64,000 bases of DNA from Limnephilus marmoratus (taxonomy: Eukaryota; Arthropoda; Insecta; Trichoptera; Limnephilidae): assembly GCA_917880885.1 (NCBI GenBank), contig OU862908.1, forward strand, positions 7,538,501 through 7,602,500. Direction: 5' to 3'. The notes beneath the pieces were generated by a model. It ran no database searches. It was not told the DNA's origin and worked only from the letters and a program-made list of their open reading frames with translations. Shown in pieces: positions 20,728-31,212 of the stretch. The translations under genes and the position numbers were made by a program. Each line of letters starts with the position of its first letter. The first letter of the stretch is position 1.

Positions 20728-23603
20728 ATAATACACGTACTCCTAAACCTGACGACATCAAATCCACCTTCAATATAATGCATCAAAACGTGCAATGCAT
20801 TCGAAATAAAATCTTAGAATTAGAAAACATTCTATATGAAAAAAATATCGATGTACTTTGTGTTAGCGAACACTGGCTACAAAAGGACGAAACGACATCT
20901 ATCAATTTTAATGGTTACAAATTAGGTTCGATTTTTTGTCGAGAGAGTCATATTCATGGAGGTGTCTCCATTTACTTAAACGAAAACATTATATTTAAAG
21001 AACTAGAATTTGTTAAACAAATAACAAAAGAATTTGTATTTGAATGTGTTGGTATTGAAATTCCAAAACTTAAAATGATAATTTGTACAATTTACTATAA
21101 TGACTCTGATATTAATATTTTTTTTGAACAACTTGAACTTTTACTAAACAAAATTTGCAAAAACAACAAAAAACAAATAATACTCTGCGGTGACTTAAAT
21201 ATTGATACAAGCTACAAGAACAAAAACGCAGACTCACTCAAAAACACATTAAAATCTCACAACATACGCTTGATTATTGATAAACCTACTCGTATACAAG
21301 GAAACAAAAAAAGTATAATTGATCATATAGGTACAAATATACCAAAAAGCTCTTACACATGGGAAGTCACAGAATTAGCTGTATCAGATCACATGGCACA
21401 GTTAATGCACGTAAAAACAGAATATAATATAAACCAAACGTGGTATACAAAAAAACAATTATTTAACACAGAAAACACTAACATTTTTAACAATTACTTA
21501 TCATGTATATGTTGGGAACCACTGAAATCCTTTGAATCCATTAATGATAGCTACGAATACTTCATTAATGAAATAAATAATGGTATGAAGCTTTGTTTCC
21601 CATTTAAACTGTATAAATATCCCCAAAAACGCAAAATAAATTGGGTAACGACTGGTATTAAGATATCTATTAGACAAAAAAGACATCTGTATATGAAACA
21701 AAAAAACACAAATGACCTCACAATCATAAACAATTACAAACATTACAAAAAAATTCTTAGTAAAGTAAAACAGGTAGCTAAACGGAATTATAATAGTAAA
21801 CGAATTCAAAACGCGCAAAATAAAACCAAAACATCGTGGAACATAATAAAAGAGAACTCAAATAATTCTAATTCTAAAAGTAAACCAAAAATCTGTCTTA
21901 AAATCAATGATACCCTGGTATCAGAACCAAAAAACATTGCAAATGAATTTAACATTTTCTTTGCACCACCGCCAACACCACAAAACACATCTCTACATCC
22001 ACAATCTGCCAAAACAGTCGAAAACAAACAGTCGCGATCATTCTTCATAACGCCTGTAAACAGGGAGGAAATTATTAAAATCATCGTAAAACTGAAAAAT
22101 AAAAGCAGTGTTGGCACTGACAAAATCCCTATAAAAATTATAAAAGCATGTGCAGAAGCGTTAAGTTACCCGTTGGAAATATTAATTAACAAATCTTTCG
22201 AATCAGGAACCTTCCCAGAACAATTAAAACAATCTATTATTGTACCTTTGTATAAGAAGGGTTCTAAACAGGAAATCTCAAACTACAGACCGATATCCTT
22301 ATTACCAAACTTTTCAAAAATATTTGAAAGAGCCATGTACAATCGCATTTATAACTTTCTCGAAAACTTTGAGATAATATGTCCACAACAATTTGGATTC
22401 CGTAAAGGCCGTTCAACAACACAGGCAGTATTCAATTTTTTGAACAAAATTCTAGAAAATATTAATGTTAGTAAAAAAACCGTAGGTATCTTTCTCGACC
22501 TCTCAAAAGCATTCGACAATGTTGATCATGAGCTTCTTCTAATTAAACTTGAACATGTAGGTATTAGAGGATTAGCATTAAAATGGTTTGAATCGTACTT
22601 AAAAAATCGTCAGCAGAAAGTTCAAATTTCAAATATCGATGAAAAAAGGGTCCAGTACATGGTAGAATCCAAATGGAGAAAAATAAACAAGGGTGTGCCA
22701 CAAGGAAGCATTCTTGGGCCTCTCCTCTTCCTTATCTATATAAACGAACTTCCAATAATTGCTGGCACAGAATGTTCAATGTTCGCTGATGACACAGCTT
22801 TGTTGTTTGAATGTAATGGAGACGTTGACGAATTTAACAAACAAGTTAACGAGACTTGCCAATTAATAGCAAACTGGCTGTTATCGCAACATCTATCACT
22901 CAACACAAACAAAACCCAAATTTTAAAATTTTGTCCAGTGCAAGCTACACCAATAAATATAAATGTAAACATTAATAATAATATTATCGAACCTTCCCAA
23001 ACCTGTTCACTACTGGGAATAGAATTAGATGTAAACATAAACTGGAAAGAACATGTCTCAAAAATTGTAGCAAAAATCAGTAGTTTTTCTTATGTTCTGG
23101 GTACCTTGAGAAAAATATTGAACACCGAATCAGTAATAGCCGCATACTATGGTTATGTATATTCAATAATAAAATACGGTATTATTTTTTGGGGAAACTC
23201 GGTAAACGCCAAAGATGTCTTCATCATACAAAAGAGATGCATAAGAAAAATTACAAACTCTGGTTGTTTAGATTCATGTAGACCTATGTTTAAAAATCTG
23301 AAAATTCTGACAGTCACAGACATATATATAATGGAGTTATGCATGTTAGTGCGATCATCTACAGAAAATTTCCCACTAAAAAACTCAACACATAAATACG
23401 CTACAAGGCTCACAGAAAACTTACTAATACCAAAAGCAAACAAAACAATATTCCAAAAAGGACCATACTACATGGCCATTAAAGTATATAACAACCTTCC
23501 ACATAACATCAAACAAATACAAGATACACACAAATTCAAATCGTCACTAAACACTTTCCTTGTTAATAAATGTCACTACACGTTGAGTGAATACCTCACG
23601 TAA
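20724..23603 (+). CDS. LINE ORF2 protein: AP endonuclease and reverse transcriptase
   Basis: 959 residues. It nicks target DNA and reverse-transcribes the element's RNA there. Endonuclease: MHQNVQCIRNK (19-29), SEHW with catalytic Glu49, GDLNID at 156-161, DHIGTN at 200-205 and SDHMA at 221-225. Reverse transcriptase: NYRPISLLPNFSKIFE, QFGFRKGRSTTQA, FLDLSKAFD at 590-598, GVPQGSILGPLLFLIYINEL and the catalytic FADD at 687-690, then the thumb LLGIELD. A C-terminal region contains RCIRKITNSGC. Length and domain order are normal for a CR1-type ORF2. A Pro/Gln-rich APPPTPQNTSLHPQ insert separates the two domains. Translation probably depends on termination-reinitiation at the ATGA overlap with ORF1, because the ORF2 ATG shares bases with the ORF1 stop. 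Confidence 0.95.
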   Translation: MNNTRTPKPDDIKSTFNIMHQNVQCIRNKILELENILYEKNIDVLCVSEHWLQKDETTSINFNGYKLGSIFCRESHIHGGVSIYLNENIIFKELEFVKQITKEFVFECVGIEIPKLKMIICTIYYNDSDINIFFEQLELLLNKICKNNKKQIILCGDLNIDTSYKNKNADSLKNTLKSHNIRLIIDKPTRIQGNKKSIIDHIGTNIPKSSYTWEVTELAVSDHMAQLMHVKTEYNINQTWYTKKQLFNTENTNIFNNYLSCICWEPLKSFESINDSYEYFINEINNGMKLCFPFKLYKYPQKRKINWVTTGIKISIRQKRHLYMKQKNTNDLTIINNYKHYKKILSKVKQVAKRNYNSKRIQNAQNKTKTSWNIIKENSNNSNSKSKPKICLKINDTLVSEPKNIANEFNIFFAPPPTPQNTSLHPQSAKTVENKQSRSFFITPVNREEIIKIIVKLKNKSSVGTDKIPIKIIKACAEALSYPLEILINKSFESGTFPEQLKQSIIVPLYKKGSKQEISNYRPISLLPNFSKIFERAMYNRIYNFLENFEIICPQQFGFRKGRSTTQAVFNFLNKILENINVSKKTVGIFLDLSKAFDNVDHELLLIKLEHVGIRGLALKWFESYLKNRQQKVQISNIDEKRVQYMVESKWRKINKGVPQGSILGPLLFLIYINELPIIAGTECSMFADDTALLFECNGDVDEFNKQVNETCQLIANWLLSQHLSLNTNKTQILKFCPVQATPININVNINNNIIEPSQTCSLLGIELDVNINWKEHVSKIVAKISSFSYVLGTLRKILNTESVIAAYYGYVYSIIKYGIIFWGNSVNAKDVFIIQKRCIRKITNSGCLDSCRPMFKNLKILTVTDIYIMELCMLVRSSTENFPLKNSTHKYATRLTENLLIPKANKTIFQKGPYYMAIKVYNNLPHNIKQIQDTHKFKSSLNTFLVNKCHYTLSEYLT

Positions 23604-24084
23604 ATGAAACGCCTATTTTTATTGGTATATATATTTGTATTTTTTTTAAATTTTTTCATTGGTATATTGTTATTTTATCTGTATAAATATTGTAATTATA
23701 ATAAAACAAAGAATATTGTATAAACATTGTAATTAAATAAATGTGGTTAGCTGGAAGAAATGGGGTCTACCCATAAGCTACACCTTTTGTAATTTTCATT
23801 TTACAATAAATATTTTTTGATTTGATTTGATTTGATTTGATTTGATATAATCCACAACCTCTCTTCATTTCAAACGATTATGCTGTTCCCACGAATGGTG
23901 CTGAAAGGTGTATTGACATTTTCTAAGTTCATTGATTGTAAGTATTTTGCTTTTTGGGTTTGTTTTTACTAACTTACTAATTTAAACCACATGATAATAT
24001 ATTATTTGTATCTTTATACGGAATTGAAAATGATTAACTTTTTAACGCTTGACTTTTGGGTGCAAATTCAAATATAATTTTTTT

Positions 24085-24275
24085 TTTAAATGTGTGCAAT
24101 TCACATGCGGTAGAAGTGAAACCTTCAGAAAACTAAAGTAGACAAGAAGGTGAAAGCTACGAAGCACCGCACAAAGAGGAGACGGATTATACAATCACAT
24201 TCTCTCGCAGGCCAAATCCTATAGATGAATGTGTTTGTCTCTTTTAAGTGTCGCTATTTTTCTAAAGAAGTTTTC
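24085..24275 (-). mobile_element. MITE of the GAAGT family
   Basis: In minus orientation it matches the copies at 32395, 40355 and 40693. Shared blocks are GACACTAAAAAGAGACAAAC (here slightly diverged), ATAGGATTT/GGCCTGCGAGAGAATG, GGTGCTTCGTAGC, CTACTTTAGTTTTCTGAAGG and TTTCACTTCTACCGCATG. The ends carry inverted GAAGTGAAAC-like words. No coding capacity. Confidence 0.75.
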
Positions 24276-24330
24276 AAAAAATTGTTCAATTAAAATATAA
24301 ACTACCTACAAAGTTCTCAGATACATCCTG

Positions 24331-24530
24331 TCAGTGAGTGGCTGAGTTGGCATCGCATTTGAGTCCCATCCAGGCGTCGCATATTCGATTCCTCGGCTGG
24401 CTAAGTCCTCCATCACAACACGAACGAACATTTTCCGCTTTCTGTGGTGGTAGTAGGAGATTTTCAAATATTGTCGGGTTATTCGTAACCCGGGAATATT
24501 TGGCGTTCTTTTATTATTTTTTTTTTAAAT
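24331..24530 (+). mobile_element. tRNA-derived SINE
   Basis: A Pol III box A, TGGCTGAGTTGG, lies at 24339-24350 and a box B, TTCGATTCC, at 24384-24392, about 34 bp apart as in a tRNA. The body that follows (TTTCTGTGGTGGTAGTAGG, GGGTTATTCGTAACCCGGG) recurs at 26577-26660 and 41035-41165. The end is T-rich, not a clean A tail. Confidence 0.75.
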
Positions 24531-24595
24531 TTTTAAATCCTATTTCTTACAGGTAACCCAATAAAAAATAATTGATATTTAAAAAAACTTTGAAA

Positions 24596-24728
24596 CGTCG
24601 CTACTCACCCAGTATTTTTGGGCATTTGCGGGGTAAGAGAGGACTGTGGACGGATTTTGCAAACTAGGTAGAAAAACTTTTTTGATACTTTCTATACTAT
24701 CGGTGTGCACAAGTGCATTCAAACGTGC
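24596..24728 (-). repeat. Dispersed repeat D, copy 1
   Basis: The reverse complement matches 44735-44865: TTGTGCACACCGATAGTAT, then a diverged middle, then GGTG...GCGACGTTT. Class unknown. Confidence 0.65.
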
Positions 24729-25166
24729 CATCTAAAATGTTTTGCCTATACCTACTTTGTTGACATCAGCTTTGTGGATTTCAGAGGTCATCATTTATCA
24801 TCAGTCGATTAAAGCATTTTATTTATTTTGATACAATATTTTACATTCATAGTAAAATTAAATAACGTTGGTCTCGCTTGGTAGCTTACCCGTACCCGTG
24901 CTGAGGCTCCCATTTTACAAAAATCTAATAAGATAAAGTAGGTACACAATACATTTTCAAAAATATATGCAGTTGGTAATGAAAAAAATAAAATTTAGAT
25001 AAATTTTAAATAAAATTAAAATTGAAGTAAAATTTTAAAAAAATAATTAAAATTGGATATGAGTTGTGTGTTTGTAAATGATGTGTGTTTTATAATGGTT
25101 TAGTTTGTTACGTGTATACGTTTTATTATTTTATGACAAAATTACTTGTCTTTTTTGTTCCATCCT

Positions 25167-25557
25167 CATCATCATCATCTTCTTTCCCTTATCCTATTCG
25201 GGTCGGGGACCCATTGCATCGACAAGGCTTGTCCTTGTCTTGTGCTGATTGTTCGGCCTCTGTCCATGGTAGCCGCATCCTCTCGTCACACAGTTTCTGG
25301 AGTTGCCTCGCCCAATTGTGTCTGGGGCGGCCCACTGGACGTCTACCCTCTGGAATCGCACTCAGTATCTTCCTCGGAATTCGGTCATCAGACATTCTTA
25401 GTACATGCCCAAGCCACCTCAGTTGCGATTTTTCTACGAAGAGTAGCAGTGGTTCAATGTTTAGATCATCTCGGATCGTGGAGTTTCTTATATGATCCCA
25501 TTTCGTAACCCCTGCCACTCCTCTCAAGCACCTCAATTCGGCAGCTTGGACTCTAGA
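25167..25557 (-). pseudogene. RTE-type LINE C-terminal fragment flanked by 47-bp direct repeats
   Basis: The frame 25189-25536 reads RCLRGVAGVTKWDHIRNSTI, QLRWLGHVLRMSDDRIPRKI and RRPVGRPRHNWARQL, the usual C-terminus of RTE-type RTs. The 3' end is a GAT-rich microsatellite (25167-25180 on the plus strand), typical of RTE tails. The flanks 25119-25166 and 25558-25606 are near-identical 47-bp copies of CR1 3' UTR, presumably a long target duplication. Confidence 0.8.
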
Positions 25558-25776
25558 GCGTTTTATTATTTTTTGACAAAATTGTTTGTCTTTTTTGTTC
25601 CATCCATTTTTTTAATTGTGTATCTAAAATTATTTTTGTTTTCCTCAATTTTTGTTTAAAGTGAAAGACTGTTGAATGCTTTTATAGCATGGCATACATG
25701 ATGCCTTTGTCCAAAGCTTATCCAAACCTTCGGAGTTTTTATGTTATATTTGTCATCATCATCATCACTATTGGCT

Positions 25777-28560
25777 CTACAACCCCTGGTGGGTCTTGGC
25801 CTCCTCAAGAGTCTTCCTCCACTCATCTCGGTTTTGTGCCAGCTCATTCCAGTTTAGAAGCTCCAAGATAGATATGTCTTTGAGGACGTTGTCGATCCAT
25901 CTTAGTCTTGGCCTTCCCAGGCTCCTTCGCCCTATTGGTCTAGAGTTCAGCAGGGACTTTGGTGCTTGATTCACGGTCATTCTCTCCACATGACCCAGCC
26001 ACCGAAGTCTTCCCAGTTTTATAAATTTTGCGACGTTTAGCTCCTTAAACAAAGTATAGAGCTCATTGTTATAACGTCTGCGCCAAAATCCATTTTCTAG
26101 AACCGGTCCGAAGATGCGCCTCAAAATTTTTCTTTCAAAAACGTCCAGTGCTCGCTCATTCCTCTTAGTTAGTACCCAAGTCTCAGCTACGTACGTAAGT
26201 ACTGGTCTGATAAGTGTTTTGTACACTAATATCTTCGTGTTTCTGGACAGCAGTCTGGACTTTAATTGGTTTTTTAGGCGGAAATAACAGCGATTTGCGT
26301 TCACAATGCGCTTCTGGATCTCCTCTGTGGTATTATTGTCGTTTGTTATCAGGGAGCCTAGGTATGTGAATCTTGGTACCGTTTCGAAATTTTGGTTTCC
26401 ACATGAGAGAGTTGGGATTTGTTGGGTGCATCCTACAGCCATGTATTTGGTCTTTTGCTGGTTTACTACGAGACCCATAATTTTGGCAGAGCTTTCAAGA
26501 TTTATGAAGGCGTTACGTAAAGCATCTGTAGTTTTCGCGATTATGTCGATATTTTTATTATTTTTATTTTTTTAAAAGAAAGACAAACATTCCCGGGTTA
26601 CGAATAACCCAACAATGTTTGAAAATCTCCTACTACCACCACAGAAAGCCGAAAATGTTGCTTTTGTTGTGATGTCATCAGCGTAAGCCAATAGTTGCAC
26701 AGAGTTGTCAAATATCGTTGCTCTTATCTCGATGCCTAAGTCACGAATAACTTTTTCTAAGGCTATGTTGAATAAGAGGCAGGCCAATCCATCTCCTTGT
26801 CTCACCCCGTGGAGTGCTTCAAAGGGCTCGGACAGATCACTGCCATCCTTGACTCTACACGTTACTGGGGACATTGTTAATTTCACCAGATTGATCAGCT
26901 TACGCGGTATTCCAAACTCACTCATTGCATTGTACAATACATTCCTATTTATGCTATCGTACGCGGCCTGGAAGTCTACAAAGAGATGATGTGTTTCGAC
27001 ATTGTGTTCTAGCGTCTTTTCCAAGATCTGTCTTAAGGAGAAAATTTGATCAATACATGATTTGCCTGGCCTGAAGCCACATTGGTAGTTGCCAATGATT
27101 TTTTCAGACATTGGAAGCAATCTTTTGTACAAAATGTTGGACATAATTTTATAGCCGGTGTTTAATAGCGTTATTCCCCTGTAATTACAGCACTCGAGTT
27201 GGTCGCCCTTCTTATGTAGTGGACACACAATTCCTAGTCTCCACTCTTCGGGTATCTCTTCTTCTGTTCATACTTTTAGAATAAGGGTATGCAGGTATTG
27301 AGTAAACTCTCCACCTGCTGCCTTAAATAATTAAGCCACCAGCTCGTCTGACCCGGGGGATTTGTTGTTTTTCAGTTTATTGCCTGCTTCACTTCCTCCA
27401 GTGAAGGGGGTTCAGCATTGTCAATGTGCAAGTCATCTCCCATGCTCTCCACCGTGTTGTGCTCCACCTCTGCTGAGTTGTAATTGAGAACCGTATCAAA
27501 ATGCCTCACCCATCTCCTCAGGATGTCAGGCTTTTCACTCAGTATCACTCCGTTCTCGTCCTTGCATATATTTATTTTTGGCTTAAACTCTGCTCTCATG
27601 TTATTTACTTTTTTGTAGAAAAGACAACTCTCCTTCTTAAGCCTGAGTGCTCCAGCTTCTCTAATTTCTTTTTGTAAATATTCGCGTTTCTTTTTCGCGT
27701 GTCACACTGCGCTATCCTGTTGAGCGCAGTTCGAAATTCCATTTTGGTTTCAGGGATTTGTAATTTGTTCGTGTTAAATTTTGTGATTTTAGACCTTCTT
27801 GTTTTACCAGCATTTGATATTTTAAACCGCAGTCGACTTGCAACGAGAAAGTGGTCAAAGTCAATATTAGCTCCCTTATAACAATTATAACTGCCGACAT
27901 CTAGTAAATTTGATTTATATCTGGCACTAATAAATATATGGCCTATTTGGTTATTGGTTCTGCCATTTGGGTGTTTCCACGTGGCTTTATGTATATTTTT
28001 GTGTGGAAATAACGTACCACATATGAACATATCGTGAGATGCTGCAAAGCTTATCAGGTGTTCTCCATTCTCATCTGAGTTTAGGTGGAGACTATGTTTT
28101 CCGATTGTTGGTGTAAAGTAGGGCTCCCTACCAACTTGCGCGTTCATATCCCCTATTATGATTTTAATATCACGCGGTGGGCATTCGTCAAAATTTTCTC
28201 CAGCTTGTCATATAAATCTTCCTTTTCATCGGTAGGTTTGTCCTCTGTGGGTGCATGGACATTTAGTATGCTCAGGTTAAAGAAACTTCCCTTTACTCTG
28301 AGATATGCCATTTGAGGGCTGAGTGCCTTAAAGTCCATGATGAGATGCTTAGCTCGTTTGTTTACCAGGAAGCCTGTTCCCTTTATGTGGTGCTTTTCAT
28401 GACAGCTGTAATACATGCAGTGGTCTCCTTTTACAAATATCCCATTTCCCAGCCATCTAATTTCCTGCAGAGCCGTGATGTCTGCTTTATATGTATTAAG
28501 TTGATCTATTAGTGTCTGGAGGGCGCCAGGTTGGTAAAGTGTTGAACATTCCAAGTGCAA
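25777..28560 (-). pseudogene. RTE ORF: endonuclease and reverse transcriptase, broken
   Basis: Endonuclease 28560-27605: ADITALQEIRWLG, SILNVHAPTEDK, a break, then GDMNAQVGREP at about 28155, and DFDHFLVASRLR. The linker 27599-27372 is frameshifted. RT 27228-26665: CPLHKKGDQLECCNYRGITL, YQCGFRPGKSCIDQIF, HHLFVDFQAAYDSINR, GVRQGDGLACLLFN and LLAYADDI. After a SINE fragment the frame resumes with IDIIAKTTDALR and MGLVVNQQKTKYM (26478) and runs to 25777 (AETWVLTKRNERALDVFERK, GRLRWLGHVERM, GRPRLRW). Motif A has FVDFQAAYD; YADD is intact. Confidence 0.9.
26562..26675 (-). mobile_element. 5'-truncated SINE inserted at the RTE active site
   Basis: In minus orientation it matches the body of the SINE at 24331-24530, from ATCACAACA through TTTCTGTGGTGGTAGTAGG to GGTTATTCGTAACCCGGGAA. 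It ends in an A-rich tail (26547-26577). It separates YADDI from IDIIAK in the RT. Confidence 0.8.
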
Positions 28561-28969
28561 ATTTTAAATCGTGTGCCTTTTTACGTTTGCCGGGTCTGTT
28601 ATCCTCATTCCGTTCCAATGTCCGAGGCTTGTCTTGAGGTATGTTTTCTGTTGTCTAACTGATCTGTTAGTGATATTTTGTGTTTGTTGAAATTTGTTTT
28701 TTTGTTCAAAATGTAGTTTAGTAGTGTTTTAACGTATAATTGGCGTATATCCAGTACGTCAAAACTGCTGAATATTTGGTCTGTATCAGTCAGTCCATGT
28801 TTTTTAAGTGTTTTAGGTACCTTTATGATGGTTTTCTGCGTGATTTCTATATTACGATCGATAGCTGAATTTGTTGCTCCTCCCCAAGCAATTATTCCAT
28901 ATTCTATTATTGATTGACAAAGTGCCAAATATATTGTTTTAATTTGTTTTATTTTATACACAATATGGA

Positions 28970-29600
28970 AAATGTGTATTTTTTGAGAAGTTTATTTGTG
29001 ATTTGTTTGATATGATGTGTGTATACCAACAAGATGAGGGTAGGTAGTAGGTACCTACATATATTCTTGGGGAGGGCTTCATTCGACAGGCGATAATCAA
29101 CGACAAATTATGATGAAGCTTACTTGTTAGTTAATGAAGTATAAATTAAATGGATGCGTACATCTGTGGTAGGCATCGGTAGAATAGAACTGGCGGATCA
29201 GCGCATAAAGCTTGCCTTGAACGCTAATCTAATGAACACGAATCAACCGCTTTCAATTAACATGCTTAATGCATTATAAACCAGTCGAATCGATACTCTC
29301 TAGTCTCTTATAAGTAGGATAATTATTTTATTTCATTACATTTCAAAGACGTTAAAATGTTTGCATAAAATCATGAATTATGATGAGGGGGAGACCCGGA
29401 CAATTTATACCTACACTTTTTAATTTTTTTTGCTTAATATCATTATTAATGTCGGTTCCATGACATCTCAGAATCATGCAACTTCAACACTCCTTTAAAA
29501 ATTCATTGAAATTATGAAAAAAATAGCCAATAACCTAATCTAACGTAACCTATATAACCAATTTTTTTTATAATTTAAAATTTTTGCTATAATTTAAAAC
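28970..29600. other. Intergenic DNA, one complex island
   Basis: The stretch 29095-29320 has mixed composition with homeodomain-like AATTAAC and TAATGCATTA words and is not repeated elsewhere in the window. The remainder is AT-rich. No gene. Confidence 0.4.
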
Positions 29601-29679
29601 ACAAATAAATTAAACTGCTATTTGCCATACCTTTTGATTTATTTTTTCTTAAGTTGGTTCCTCATTGCTAAGGACCCCT

Positions 29680-29945
29680 ACTTCAATTCCCATGGTGGAC
29701 GAGACTCCTCCACTCCTCGAGGTGGAGAGCTGACGATTTTCTCCAAGTTGGAGTTTGGCGAGCAACTTGTCCAAAGTATCTTAAAATACGTTGTAGGCAA
29801 ATAGTTGAAAGCCTATTGTGGATGCCTAGCTCTTCCGGAATGAGCACATTTATGCAAGAAATCCTGACCATTTTTCTCAAGAACTACATTTCGATGGCGT
29901 TTATCCACTCTTCTTGGTTCTAAGAGTCTATATTTCCACACGGTG
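29680..29945 (-). pseudogene. RTE-type LINE C-terminal remnant
   Basis: A minus-strand frame gives LRKMVRISCIN, then STICLQRILRYFGQVARQ and HLEEWRSLVHHG. This matches the RRILKFFGHVARR block of RTE-type proteins. Short and 5'-truncated. Confidence 0.65.
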
Positions 29946-29974
29946 TAGAATTTTTTTATTATAGACTGTGTGCC

Positions 29975-30240
29975 CATTTACAATACACATGCGATACGAA
30001 ATACACATTTATGGATAAAAAAAATTTTAAAGAAAAAAGTAAATAGTAACATGAGTAGCAGGTAATGTGTGGCATTTAAACGCCTCTTGAATTCTTTAAG
30101 GCTACTGTTAAAGATGTCGATAGTTTTTGAAGCGTTTTTTAACACCATACCTCGTGTCATGCTATGCAGAGCCATTACGTCCGTTCTGCTATAGAAGATC
30201 GTGGTACCGTCCTTGGCTGTGGTTGTTCGGTACCTCAACT
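29975..30240 (-). pseudogene. LINE RT extreme C-terminus
   Basis: The frame reads RYRTTTAKDGTTIFYSRTD, HSMTRGMVLKNASKTIDIF and NSSLKEFKRRL. The same sequence type occurs at 56690-56815 (GRTDVLA, HSMTRGMVLLNEISETLDIY), so both are copies of one family. Confidence 0.7.
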
Positions 30241-30340
30241 TATAGCTTATATTAACTTTTAACTTATAGCTTATATTACTTAGAGCTTATATTAACTTAT
30301 AGCTTAAATTAATTTATATATAGCTTATATTAACTTACCT
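30237..30340. repeat. Short tandem repeat, AACTTATAGCTTATATT type
   Basis: About five diverged units of 17-22 bp built on ACTTATAGCTTATATTA. Confidence 0.8.
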
Positions 30341-31070
30341 ATATAATGTGGGGTAAATCAAATTAACTTTTATATGAAAAGGCATCGCAGTTCCTCTCAA
30401 AATTTTCGGACAGCATTGGCTAAAGAAGGAGGAAGCGCAACACGGCATAATAACCCAAAAATTAATCGCGATAGTACGTTTAACCGTGAAATTCTCAAAT
30501 CATATTACGCAAACAAGTTTGGCAATCTATTCTTAATTTTCTTCGAACAGAATATTATACGGATTTAGTAAAAAAAATTAAACCAAAAAAAAATTACAAA
30601 AAATAGTACGTAAATAATAAAATGCAAAAAAAAAATTATTTTAGATTCTCCCGTTCACTTTTAGCTTTCAATCGAGAGAAAACTATCAGTTTCTAGAGAC
30701 GTTTATTGTAACTAAATCAGAGGTTTCAACACTTTCATCCGCCTTCGGTTCGAATAGCCCCGATCTCCCTTCCTGGGAATAATTTGTATATCTTAACACC
30801 TTCATAGGTACCCATTGCGTGTCATCACTTACACTTAAGTCGTGATATCAATAGCATATCTAATGAGTACAATATTTTACATGAAAGTGATTGGTTTGTT
30901 TTCCAAGGTAATATGAAAACTTGTACATACAGTGTTGATAGAAGTAGATACTTATCTACTAAGTATCACCAACGTACTTGGGGTGAACCGTGACAAAACC
31001 ATTAGGTACCTACATTTATTTAGATTTCGTAACAATAATATAATACAAAATTAATAGAATATTTAACTTT
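30341..31070. other. Intergenic, with one Penelope motif-A copy
   Basis: 30395-30520 (plus) holds TTCGGACAGCATTGGCTAAAG, GCGCAACACGGCATAAT and ACCGTGAAATTCTCAAATC, the motif-A tail shared with 16.7, 39.2 and 61.6 kb. The rest shows nothing. Confidence 0.6.
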
Positions 31071-31089
31071 AGCCACTTTTACTGTTCAT

Positions 31090-31205
31090 AAAAAAACAAC
31101 ATGTTTCATGGGCTATGCTCACCTTATCAAGGGTTATCTAAAACGTTACTTAAAATGTTTTAAGTAAGCCATGATTATATGAGCATTGTTCATGAAACGT
31201 GTTTG
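31090..31205. repeat. Inverted pair of hammerhead-like motifs (Penelope type)
   Basis: The minus strand at 31098-31131 reads CTTGATAAGGTGAGCA, then CATGAAACATGTT. The plus strand at 31171-31203 reads ATGATTATATGAGC, then CATGAAACGTGTT. Both keep GAAAC followed by a GU; the CUGANGA half is eroded. Confidence 0.5.
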
Positions 31206-31212
31206 TATTTTA

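Larger units (their letters stand above)
19330..23846 (+). mobile_element. Full-length or near full-length CR1-group LINE with both ORFs open
   Basis: A leader with short repeats, ORF1 (385 codons), ORF2 (959 codons), an AT-rich 3' UTR with AATAAA-like signals near 23735 and 23807, and a 3' tail of about seven TTTGA repeats at 23810-23846. Simple-repeat tails in place of poly-A are typical of CR1-group LINEs. The 5' boundary is not defined. The absence of any frameshift or stop over 4 kb sets it apart from every other LINE in the window. Confidence 0.85.
25752..28640 (-). mobile_element. RTE-type LINE, decayed, inserted in the CR1 LINE
   Basis: The 3' tail is a TGA/ATG microsatellite at 25753-25769. 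Left and right junctions lie in CR1 3' UTR at TATGTT (about 25741-25750 and 28640). Nearly the whole ORF is represented, so the copy is almost full length (about 2.9 kb), but stops and a SINE insertion have inactivated it. Confidence 0.8.
24820..28965 (-). mobile_element. CR1-like LINE 3' part, split by an RTE insertion
   Basis: Pieces at about 24820-25166, 25558-25751 and 28641-28965 together match the uninterrupted copy at 36445-36830. Shared blocks include GATGTGTGTTTTATAATGG, TCGGAGTTTTTATGTT, GTCTAACTGATC and GGTATCAGT. The frame 28605-28961 encodes an RT C-terminus: SIIEYGIIAWGGATN, EITQKTIIKVPKTL, LDIRQLYVKTLLNYIL. The copy is 5'-truncated. Confidence 0.75.
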
